From positions 31,552,557 to 31,616,556 of the forward strand of contig JANCRA010000008.1 of assembly GCA_024362935.1 (NCBI GenBank): DNA of 64,000 bases, read 5' to 3'. This DNA is from Setophaga petechia. Its lineage: Eukaryota > Chordata > Aves > Passeriformes > Parulidae. Under the pieces are notes generated by a model. It ran no database searches and was not told the origin of the DNA. It saw only the letters and a list, made by a program, of their open reading frames with translations. Shown here piece by piece: positions 37,301-47,115 of the stretch; positions within the stretch are counted from its first letter, which is position 1; every line of letters starts with the position of its first letter. The translations under genes were made by a program, and so were the position numbers.

Positions 37301-37460
37301 CCATCCCACCCCATCCCACCCCATCCCACCCCATCTCACCCCATCTCACCCCATCTCACCCCATCTCACCCCATCTCACCCCATCCCATCCCATCCCATC
37401 CCATCCCATCCCATCCCATCCCATCCCATCCCATCCCATCCCATCCCATCCCATCCCATC
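37301..37460 (+). repeat. Stepped CCATC satellite in three zones
   Basis: Three blocks follow one another with no break: CCATCCCACC three times (37301-37330), CCATCTCACC five times (37331-37380), and CCATC sixteen times (37381-37460). The minus strand of the last zone is (GGGAT)n, with sixteen G-triplets two bases apart. The open frames through it (His-Pro-Ile-Pro-Ser repeats) are not genes. Confidence 0.98.
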
Positions 37461-40221
37461 CTCCTTACACTGAACCAGCTACTGCAGGATAGGGTGGCTC
37501 AGCTCTAAATTAGAGGACGTCATCAAGACATGAAGACTGACTGTATTCACCAGCCATTAATTGCTTGGGCAAAATCCAACATCAAATACTTGCATTTAAA
37601 AATAAACTGGAAAATGTTCAGTTTCTGAACCGAAAGCCAGGAGGAACTGGTCAGTAGGGGGCACAAGAAGAGCACAGCACTGCACTGCAGTATGGGATCT
37701 GAGCGGCCAGGGTTGTATCCCGAGCCAGAAATCCTGCCTTCCCCCGGCTCCCCCCCTGCAGTATTTATAAACCCTGTTAGCCAGGGATTTAGCTAACTGA
37801 ATCACTGCACTGAAGCACAAGGAGTGAGGGGCTTAAGTGGAAGCTTTCTCTGAAATGCTCCTCATTCCATCCCAGAGTGTATTGTGTACTCTTGACATCC
37901 ACTAATGTCACTTCATCACTGCTTTCAAGTATAAACAAGATTGAAAACCAGGGCACAACAAAACAGAAGTTTGACATGCCAAAGTAAAATGCTCTAACAT
38001 TTAGCAGGGTTATGGTTTGCTATCTAGAAAAGTTCTTGCTTACATTGCAGTCAGAGCACCTCAAAGCCTTTGAGAGTGTTGGGAGGAGTATAGCCACACA
38101 ACAGATCCCTTCTGCTGAGGAAAAGGTTTCATGCACTGTGTTTGTTTACCAGCAGCATGTTAAGGAAGAAAATAGTAGAGCCACATGTCAGGGCTTGAGG
38201 CAGCAATTTGTGGTTGTCATGATCTGCAGGAGGTCCCTGTCTTTCCAGAGGAACAGCAGCAGCTGCTAGACAGCCACATTGCACTGGGAGGTCAAAGGCA
38301 AGCATCAGATTGAGCAGTTATATTTAACCTTAAGAACTCTGTGATGACTAAAAGATGTTGCCTTTGTTGGCTGATGCCTTCATTAGCTGTTGCCAAGGTT
38401 TTTCTTGTAGGTTGGAGTTACAGAAGCACCATGACTGGGTGCGAACCAGCTCAACAGTTCCTATTTCTTCCGTGCAACTGCACGTCTCCTCTCCACCGAG
38501 GTTTTAAAGGAGAATGCAGAAAGACACACATGCTGAGTGCCCTGCCTTGTGACTCTGACATGCCATCATTCATTTACAGGAGGAAAATTGAAGGGGTGGT
38601 GGTGTCAAAAATGATGCGCATAATTAAGCTTTTCTGAATCTCTCCTTTGCACTCTGGTGCCAGAGGACTGCACGCAAATCATGCAGGATGTTATGAAAAA
38701 ATAATACTGAATTGGAACAAACCAAGTGTAAAAATTAGGACTTCTGCCTACTCTAAGGTAAAAATACGTCTACAAATAGCCAGTTCTAAGCTTAGGTGAG
38801 TTTGTGTTAAAAAAAAATAAAAAGAGAAAGACAAACATCGAATACTGAAGAAAACAAGCTATCATCAGCACAAATATACTTGTCATTGTAATGTATTTTC
38901 CTTAAACAAGCAAAATTGAATCCTACCTAGCCCATCTCTTACATTATTCTATTTGTCTGTACAGTTCCAAAAGGACAATTATAAGGACTATTAAAGCATA
39001 AAATACACCAAAGCTGTCATACGTTTTTCACTTCAGGTCTAATTTCTATTTCCAACCCACACATACCTGCTGTTATATCTCATTTATTGCTGTAAATTAT
39101 GTGCATCAGCATCAGGGCAAGTAACTGATGACACTGAGATCACAGCTGTGCTGAATTCTAATCAAGAAGTGAATTTTCACCACCTAAAGTCCCCTGCACT
39201 CCTATTTCCTTCTTCCTCAAGTAAAAGAGGACAGGAAGCCTAATTCTGAGATATAATTTATTAAAGGCCTGGACATATGCTGGGATTGTCAAAGCAGCTG
39301 AAGCTGGACATGGTGACCCAGGAATCCCTTTCACTCTGGTACAGACAGCCACAATTTCAGCTCACTCAAGCATCATTGGATGAGTCTTTCTTGATAGAAA
39401 TGGTGATGATGCCCATTGAAATACTGGAAGCAAGTCTGTGGGGAACATAACCTGGAACATAACATAATCCTGTTATGCCAGCAGTGTTGCTGGCACACCA
39501 CATTATGCGACCAAATCACTCTGACCAGCCTCCAAATGCACAGTGACACAAGAATCAGCATGGATTCTTCATATTTTTCAAAGTGTTTCTGCACCATCCA
39601 TTCCTTTTCATTTCTGATCAGCTCCAAATGAATAGTCTGACATGACTGTTGCTTGGCAAAATGTAATGAGTATCTGTGGAATTTCATATCTTGATTTGAC
39701 AGTGATTTGTGGGTTTAGTTGTAAATCTCTAGGCTGCTTGGGGTTGTCATGCAGAATCCGGTGTGAATTCCCAGTGTGGATGAGTTATGGGCTTGTTCCT
39801 GGGGTTTAATGTAATCACCAGGGGCAAATAACACTGAGTTTTTCATATTCCCCATAGGGATTCAAAATGCTACATTTAGTCTGGATCAGGATTAATCAAA
39901 AGAGCTTTAAAACAAAGCTCAAATGCATCTGCTGGGTTGTCCCTATCATTACAATGAGAGCACAAGATTTACCTGCCTATGTCAAGAGCAAAAAATCAAC
40001 GATGGCCCTTTGGATGACCCTGCTGTGAGATTCAAATGGCAAGGAAACCTGAAACCTGGCCATCCACCACTCTCCAGTTACACCGGTGCATGTGGCAGGC
40101 CTTGCTGTCCTCGAGTCAAGCCTTCAGTGATCTCAGCTGCATGTAGCAAGGGAAAAGTTTCTGGAATCCTGGCTAGGATACAGCCTATACATTTACAACA
40201 CAGCCTATGTACTCCAGACCC
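37461..40221. other. Intergenic, nothing recognised
   Basis: Unique-looking sequence between the CCATC satellite and a CR1. Open frames up to about 100 codons lack family resemblance. Confidence 0.5.
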
Positions 40222-40670
40222 ACTATTGGAGCACGTCCAAAGGAGCGAAATGAAGATGGTCAAAGGCCTTGAGGAGAAGTCATATGAGGAGGAGCAGAGG
40301 TCACTTGGTCTGTTCAGCCTGAAGAGGGGATTCTGGACAGACCTCATTGCAGTGTATGGCTTCTTCATGAAGGGAAGAGGAGCAGCAGGCACTGATCTCT
40401 GTGACACAGGATCCAGGGTAATGGGCTGAAGCTGTGTCAGGGGAGGTTAGGCAGAATATTGAGAAAAGATTTTTCCCCCAGACGGTGGCTGGGCACTGGA
40501 ACAGGCTCCCAAGGGAAATGGTCACAGCACAAAGCCTGACAGAGTTCAAGAAGTGCTTAGGCAATACTCTCAGGGACCTTGTGTGACTCTTGGGGATGGT
40601 CCTGTGCAAGGCCAGGAGCTGGACTCGATGGTCCTTACGCATCCCCTGGGACTCAGATTATTCTGTGAAG
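40222..40670 (+). mobile_element. CR1 LINE 3' fragment
   Basis: It begins with TTGGAGCACGTCCAAAGGAG and continues through the ORF2 C-terminus (translation EEKSYEEEQRSLGLFSLKRG), GGCACTGGAACAGGCTCCC-like sequence and GCTGGACTCGATGGTCCTTA. The tail is a short ATTCTGTGAAGTTG. The 168-codon open frame that starts at 39923 runs into it by chance and is not a gene. Confidence 0.9.
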
Positions 40671-41009
40671 TTGTATGGTGGCATGAACACATCGGAGAAG
40701 AAGACTTTTAGTTATGTTAAAAAAGGAGTGCCTCAGGCAGCAGTGAGTGTGTTGCAAGAGTCACTCTAGGAATCAGTCTGGGAATTACTCTGGGAATTGT
40801 ATTTTGTATATAGCAAAAGTGAAACTAGAACGTGACAAATGCTGATCACTCCTACCAGTGCAGCACTGACACAGACATGTGAAAGCTGTATTGCCCACAT
40901 GCTCCCGTTTCCTCAGAAGACAGCAACAGGACTGACGTTTCAAACGCGGGCCATGATGTTGTGACCAGAGTGCACATGGATTTCTGCAGGGCTCCCTAAT
41001 ATCTACGGA

Positions 41010-41640
41010 TCTCTCCTGGTTCCAGGGTGCCCGCCGCACAGCACCTGCAGACTTACACGCGTAAACTTCTGGGAAAGGCCCCGTTCCTGCCAGGGCGCCT
41101 TCCCCGGCCCAGGGGGGACGCTCGCTTCTCCCAGGGACTGGTGCCGGTGCCGCGGCTCCTCCACGTCGCAGGAGCTCACGTAGACACCGGGCGCGGAGAA
41201 TCGGGATGAAATTACCTTCATGCATAAAACATGGCATGGCGACAAAGGGACGGCAGGGCCTCGGCGGCCGCCCGCCGCATCCTGCCGGCGGCCCGGAGGC
41301 TGGCCGGGGGCTGCCGCAGGTTTGCCCGGCGGGGAGCGGGCCGTGCCCGGTGGCCCCGGGGACGGGCGGCCCGCGGAGCCATGGACCTGTCCCCGTGCCT
41401 GCACTGGGTGCGGACGCGGCTCTGGCGCTGCGGGGTCAGGCGGAGGCAGTTCTGCAGTAAGTGTCGCGTCTGAGCTCCCCGCGCACCCCTTCCCACCCCT
41501 TTGCCTTTGCCCTCAGAGCCTGCGCCCATCCCACGGCCGTGGAGAGAGACCCTGAGCCGGGCTGAGCCCACCTGCCCTCCCCAGGCCCAGGACTCGGAGC
41601 CTGGCTGCTGAGGGCACGGCCATGGCTCTGTGGCACCCTC
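41010..41640. promoter_or_regulatory. Second CpG island, candidate promoter
   Basis: This is an isolated block of high GC and dense CpG in AT-rich surroundings, with no TATA box and several GC-box-like motifs. A strong splice donor (GTAAGTG at 41457) sits on the plus strand downstream of an ATG in good Kozak context (41381), so the island probably drives a plus-strand transcript divergent from CARMIL1. In mammals the next gene upstream of CARMIL1, after CMAH, is RIPOR2 in the divergent orientation. An alternative RIPOR2 promoter is therefore the best guess, by synteny only. Confidence 0.75.
41381..41456 (+). CDS. Possible first coding exon (unrecognised; RIPOR2 upstream exon by position)
   Basis: The ATG at 41381 has the context GAGCCATGG. 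It opens 25 codons (MDLSPCLHWVRTRLWRCGVR, then RRQFC) plus one base, ending at a GTAAGTG donor. The peptide is rich in Arg, Trp and Cys and I do not recognise it. The same frame is open upstream to another ATG at 41231, which would add 50 Arg/Ala-rich residues typical of CpG-island translation, so the start is uncertain. Support is limited to position in a CpG island, Kozak context and donor. It could equally be a 5' UTR exon or the first exon of a noncoding RNA. RIPOR2 ownership is inferred only from mammalian gene order. Confidence 0.35.
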
Positions 41641-41790
41641 AGCCCTGCGCCTGCGGGATCGTCGTCGGGATGGGATGCTTTAAAAGGGCTCCTGCCTAAC
41701 ACGGCTGAGCACTTTTCTAAGAGAGCTTGAAGACGGGATGGTTTGTGCGGTGAAAGGGGAATAAGGAAAAATGCACAATATTACCCGCTC

Positions 41791-41811
41791 TTTTTTTTTT
41801 TTTTTTTTTTT
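41791..41811 (+). repeat. Poly(T) run of 21, with A run at 41828-41839
   Basis: Twenty-one T residues followed 16 bases later by twelve A residues; the pair could form a hairpin. It lies just downstream of the second CpG island. Confidence 0.97.
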
Positions 41812-41948
41812 GACCAGCTGAAGGAATAAAAAAAAAAAATTCTGATCGAAAGGAACATACCAGATTGGTGATTTGTGTAGTCACAGTGCAAACAACACTC
41901 TGAACTTGCCCACTCCTTTGTCTGGTTAGAAACCGTGGACATCACTGA

Positions 41949-42006
41949 TGTATATATGTGTGTGTATATATATACATACACATACACGTATATAAATGTA
42001 TATATC
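41949..42006 (+). repeat. Mixed TG/TA microsatellite
   Basis: Alternating purine-pyrimidine tract of TATATG, TGTGTG, TATATA, CATACA and GTATAT units. It is imperfect and partly self-complementary. Confidence 0.9.
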
Positions 42007-43455
42007 ACCTTACTGCAGGTTGCTGGGGTATATTATTCACCGTCTCACCGTGGTTTTACTGGAGGTAGTTTGCTTGCCTTCCCTGACAGACCATATATAT
42101 GGAGATCCAGCCACTTCTAGCTGATTTATTCAGGCTTCCTTTCAGTTGGCAACTTGGAAAGAGATACTGCCAGCAGTTCTGCAGAGACACAGAAAGGGCA
42201 GTGTATCTGTGACAACTGAGGAAACAGAGGGGATTTCTTTGGTTCAGTCAACTGTAGTGTCTAATCACTCCTGAGAAGATGAAATGCAGTGGCTTGGGAG
42301 GATGGGCTGGGTTGGCCAGCCAAATGAAGCATCCTCTCTTCCCATCAAGGTGATATTTTGTGAAAGGGATCTTGGAATTAGAATGCCATTAGGAATACAC
42401 TCCAGAAGAATTAATATGATGAAATGAGTATGCTGTCTGTCAACTCTGTGTGAAGTGCATGTCATTTCAGTATCTTAGTTTAGCCATGGAGATAACAAGG
42501 TCTTCTTGAAATTTTCTAATTCATAGCATGGCAGTAGAGACACAAAGCTCTCCACAGCTACCTTCTTAAATACTGTTTTGCCATGAAATCAACTCCAGTG
42601 TGACTTTCAGATGCAAAATATTACCAGTAGATGTCAGTAAGACTGATTTTCCTAGATGTCAGTTGACTGTAGGCTCTGTTCACTGGTTTTCAATGCTTGC
42701 CCCTTTGTGTGTATTTTGGTCAATTTTCTGGCTGTTAATGAAGTATAAAAATAAAGACCAGTTTTGTTTCCTGTCTATTTAGGATTACATTTACCTTTTC
42801 CATATGAAGTTCCCTACTCTTCAAAAATATGTATTTGGCAGATAGTTTGCAAATGTGTATGGAAACTTCTTACCACGATATTCACTTTGAGCACTAATTA
42901 TCTTGTGAATACATATGTTCCTTAGTTGTGCTGTCCTGTGAGTTAATAAGAACAACTGCCAAATGCACCACTTAGCTCGAGCTCTAAGAATGAGAAATTC
43001 GAGAACAGCAGATGCTCTGAATAATTGAAGGAGGTTTCTTTGGTTGACAATGGTGCTATCTTTGCACATCTCTCAGAGCCTCTCTTTTTAGCTGGCCTGT
43101 GCCTTAGGGACACATTGCAGCACTGAACCAAAAGAATGGGATAAAGATTTTTTATTTTTATTTCTTAATGAGTCTGAAAAATGCTAATCACTCAGAAGAG
43201 TGTTTGGTTGCTTTGTTACTAGAAATAACTTCTGGCGTCTTTAATTAGGTTGCTTTAGCCTGGATCAGTGAAGAAGCACAGCTTTCTGTGATCTGTGCTG
43301 AGGCCAGTCCTGAGGAAGGACTGCTCGCTGCAAATTCCTCCTGTCCAGATTCAGCTTGTCCTCTTTAGCTGCCTTCTGCTGAGGCACTGAAGCAAAACTG
43401 CTGCTATTACAGGAGACATGCTGATCTTCTGTTTTAAAATGTGCAGTTTAGAAAT

Positions 43456-43522
43456 TAAAAAAACAAAAAACCAAAAAAACAACAACAACCAAAAAAAAAA
43501 AAAACAAAACCAAAAGAAACTA
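43456..43522 (+). repeat. A-rich low-complexity tract
   Basis: A runs separated by CC or single C, with ACAACAACAACC in the middle. The Asn/Lys/Gln-rich open frame across it is not a gene. Confidence 0.9.
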
Positions 43523-44868
43523 GTGAGGAAGCTACTGCTGGCTGGTTTTCGCAGCCTCTATGAGCACAGGCTGTCCTTGTACCTTCTTGTTAAGGCAGCC
43601 ATTCAAAGAAACAGCCGGGGGACTTTGCAGTCTGTCTGTGCCTGCCCTTGTGGCCTCATTTTACAGCCGAGTCCCTGAAGGAAGCTCCCTGCAGGCACGT
43701 GTGCTCATGGCAAAAGCACTGCTTTGAACAAAGGCACGTTTTCAAGCAGAGAGCAATAATTTCCTCATTTTCCTCACTGCCTGGCTGGATGTGGCTGTCC
43801 CTCCAACCAAGGGGAAGCAACTGCAGCTGGCACCAGAAAAACCCTCTGAGAGGCTTCTGACATTCACAAAATTAATTCTGTTTTCACCTCGCAGCAAGGG
43901 CTGGTTCCTACAGAGAGGCATTGGACACAGAGTGTAAGTTCATGATACTGCTGTAAAAAAATGATGCTGGAAATACTGAAATCTGCTTTTCCTCTGGACA
44001 CTCCTGTGTCCATGCAGATGGAAAAACATTGAGAAGCTTTCCTGGAGCAAGTCATCGACAGCATCTCTGTCTCACTGGGCTCTCTGAGGTCTCATACAGG
44101 TTGGCCTGCTTTTCCTTCCATTTCCACTGTCCCAGACACAAATATGGTTCATGAACCTTGTAGGAACATGAGGTCTCCAAGATTGCTGCGTGGCTGCCAA
44201 ATTTGATTGAAGCTGGCCAGTGGGTTAAAAAATATTAATGATCACTGTGCATAATGTTTCCTTAGGAAAACAGGCTAATAGGTCCTGCTCATGCCAAGGT
44301 TGGAAGCTGAGCTTGGATCATGCTAGTAATAACTGCATGAAACAAGTCTTAAAACTGTGTCGTGAAGAGTCTGAAAAGCAGCTGTTTGCTGCTACTCCCC
44401 AAAATGTACTTGGCTTCTGGCCACCAATGCATGTTAAAGCCCTGGGGATCTGTGGGGAGGAGGTTTCTCTGGGTTTGACTGAACCTTAGCAGATGGGGTT
44501 TCCACAGAAAATATTAAGAGTTCACACCGAGAAAAAGGATTGTATGTCCCTGAGGCAGGTCAGCAAATAGGGAAATTCTGCTGGCTGTTTTGGATGGCTT
44601 TTGCTGTCCTGCCATACCAGCCCAATACTCAGAGGCTGCAAGGTCTCTGGTCGTGAGTGGTCTCAGCAATTCTGCAGGGTTGGGCCCATCTGTACCTCTT
44701 CACATATTGTTGAAAGCATTTGGTGAAAAGGCAGGATCTGGGGAAGTTGCACCAGAGATATTTAGTGACTTGTTTAGAGCCATAACCCCAGGTGGGCTGT
44801 GGGGCGAGGCACGGGGTGTCTGTCCACTGCTCATGCCATGAGCACTGGGCACCCATGGCACTGTGATG

Positions 44869-44912
44869 GGTCTGGGTCTGGTTCTGGGTCCAGGTCCGCG
44901 TCTGGGTCCAGC
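44869..44912 (+). repeat. GGGTCT-like hexamer repeat
   Basis: About seven imperfect copies of GGGTCT, GGTTCT and GGTCCR in a row. This is a short, G-rich minisatellite seed. Confidence 0.85.
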
Positions 44913-45628
44913 CCTTGCAGCACTGACTTTCATCAGCACAAACTCATCCTGGAGTGCTGCCACAGATATCTGGGATCCAGCCATAGTGTTTATTGTGCAG
45001 GGTGGGCCTTAGAAGCTGTATCCTCTGGTGTTAATGTACTTTCACAACTCTGTAATATTTAAGGCAAAGAATTGATGGCAGGCTTTAATAAAATCTCATT
45101 AAGTATTCATCGTCAGGCACATTTTCTCCTCACCAGAAAGACCTACTAAAGTAATGTTGTGAAGAGTCCTTTATTCTTTCTGATCCAAACTGGCTGTGCA
45201 ATTTAGAAAGAAAAAGGTCTGCTTTGTATTTCAATTTGTTTCCAACTGAAAAAAAAATCAATTGCCATGAAAAATCTGAGAAAAGAAAGAAACCAGGAGC
45301 AAAAATGTCATGTTTAAAAGAAAAATAGCAAAAGCATAATTTTTACATGAACTACATAGCCTCACAATACAAAAATTTACCTTATTTTGTGATATGTGCT
45401 ATTGGTTTATAAAAAAAACATGTGAGTCACTGGTGTTAGGGAAGGAAGGCAAGAATATTGTTTATATTTATAAATGGAAATTATCTATAAGCTAATAGAC
45501 AAGTCTGGATTTAAACTACACTTGAATGGTAATTTTTAGGAAGTGTCCTGTTTGTCCTACTCATTCTTGGTAATAATGTAACAATTTTGAATTATCCTTT
45601 TGTTTGCAAAAAGAGAATGAGAGTGTTG

Positions 45629-45700
45629 TCCCTGGTGGTCTAGTGGTTAGGATTCGGCGCTCTCACCGCCGTGGCCCGGGTTCGATTCCCGGTCAGGGAA
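45629..45700 (+). tRNA. tRNA-Glu (anticodon CTC), complete, joined to an LTR at its 3' end
   Basis: This 72-base cloverleaf has all stems intact: acceptor TCCCTGG/TCAGGGA with one G-T pair, a perfect 5-bp anticodon stem CGGCG/CGCCG, and T stem CCGGG/CCCGG. The anticodon CTC is at 45662-45664 and the discriminator A at 45700. Both internal RNA polymerase III boxes are present: an A box like TGGTCTAGTGG at 45636-45646 and B box GGTTCGATTCC at 45679-45689. Unlike a normal vertebrate tRNA gene, it is followed directly by CC and then G (45701-45703), nearly the CCA that is added only after transcription, and then by the U5 end of an inverted ERV LTR. No T-run terminator follows closely; the first TTTT is at 45756-45759. 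It may be a real tRNA gene, or a copy of a tRNA primer inserted with the LTR. Confidence 0.93.
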
Positions 45701-45703
45701 CCG

Positions 45704-47115
45704 AAATGGTCATGGTATGACACTGGCGCAATGCCAGTGCCGCCATGAAAATATATTTTCCCTAGTGTCTGCTGTGAGATGTGACCAGGAATAGAGCAAA
45801 GCAGGTTCCAACTTGGAAAAAAAGAAAAAAATCTTATTAACTTACAACTATATGTAAAAAGAAACACACATAGAACTCAGAATGAAAACCTTCCAAAAAC
45901 GTTCCTCCTCCCCCCACCAAATTTCTAATACATCACAGTAGGACAAAACCTTGGATTCTCAATTCAGTAACCAATCCTCAGTCAGATCACCAACTCTCAG
46001 TCCATCACCACCCTTCAGATAATCAATTCTCAGTTCATCAAGAAGAGAGGAGTCCCTCTTTTGCCATAGGCTTCCCCTGGAAACACAGTTGAGATCTCTT
46101 GTGTTTCCATGTCACACGTGGCACTACCTGGAGAACGTTTGCCATCGTGACCTCTTCCTTCCATGTCCAGTGCTTTCACCACTGCACATGGACCAGAGCT
46201 GCTTCTAGTGTTCCCCATTTAAGGATGCTTCGCCCAGTTCCAAAAAAGCACAGTCTCTCACTTCCGGGACACCTGTCTCCCCAAATTCACCCCCTGGGGC
46301 TGAGGGGTCTCGAGAACAGAGATCTTCTTCACTGAAGACAGAGGGCACCACCACCCTCCTCACCCGTCGTCTCTGTTCACGCACTCCTTCACATTAACAA
46401 CACTGAACTCTCTTGGCTCCAAGCCATTGCCTCCCCCTAAATGCAGTCTTTGTGTCACAGGAAAAATGGTTCTGTCCATGGCTATATAAGAAAAGTCCAA
46501 CCAAAGGCCACTCCATCATCTCCTCCCACCTAGAATTCTTCTCAACTTCTCTCGGACATCTTTCACTTGCACAAACTTGCATCACATTGGCCCATTTCCT
46601 CCTATTTCATCTCTATCTCTCTTCTCATTCAGCTCCAGGAGGATCAGCATTTGTAAGGTTGCCATCATCCAAGAAAAGGGTTAAAATCTCAGGCTCTACC
46701 TGTCCTGAATTCCCACACTGCCCTGCCAGGCACCTTCTTGCTGCACCCTCGCTGCACCCCCCCTTCTCCTTCATGTGCTGCCAGCACATGATATCAAATT
46801 TCAGGGTGGCACAAGCACATGCACAGGCTCTCTCTGCCTCTCTGGGGGGGCTGCCCGATGTCTCTCAGTGTTCCTCCACCCTTCCATCCTGCAGGGGCCT
46901 TCACCTCCCTTCTCTGTCCAAGGCTCTGGCCTACCTCATCCGGCCGCATGGCTTCCCTTTCCCCACCCAGTCTGCAGCTGGGCAGGGGAGGTCCGACCTC
47001 TTCCACCAGAACCAAGAGAGAGTTTTCCTGGGAGTTCTCTGCTTTTAACCCCCTGTGTTCTCAGAGGCATATCCATGTCTTCAGTGGCCACACCAGGTGC
47101 CAATATTCAAATCTG
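45704..47115 (-). mobile_element. ERV LTR (inverted), U5 end against tRNA-Glu
   Basis: Read on the minus strand this has LTR-like order: upstream sequence, a TATA-like TTATATAG (around 46481-46489), a possible variant polyadenylation signal AATAAG just before a T-rich tract (near 45825-45838), and a U5-like end of about 120 bases. That end holds a 7-bp hairpin and CATGACCA, then three bases and CGGTTCCCTGACCGGG. A tRNA-Glu primer binding site should begin TGGTTCCCTGAC, so only the first base differs. The final 120 bases resemble passerine ERV LTR ends I remember. The far (U3) boundary is not defined, and 47,115 is approximate; no target duplication was found. No gag, pol or env sequence is seen. 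A 211-codon open frame on the plus strand (46413-47048) is antisense to the LTR and looks accidental. Confidence 0.7.

Larger units (their letters stand above)
41641..45628. other. Downstream of second CpG island, probable intron
   Basis: If the plus-strand exon at 41381-41456 is real, this is the start of its first intron. It contains the T21 run, a TG/TA microsatellite, an A-rich tract and a G-rich hexamer repeat. No further exon with good splice sites was recognised. Confidence 0.5.

Noticed and set aside
37268..37492. Open frames of His-Pro-Ile-Pro-Ser repeats
   Set aside because: Translation of the CCATC satellite only.
39923..40429. 168-codon plus-strand open frame
   Set aside because: Its C-terminal third is CR1 ORF2 remnant and the rest is unrelated flanking sequence; a chance fusion.
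40785..41237. 150-codon minus-strand open frame at the second CpG island
   Set aside because: Runs from AT-rich flank into the island with no domain; the island's only good ATG-plus-donor combination is on the plus strand.
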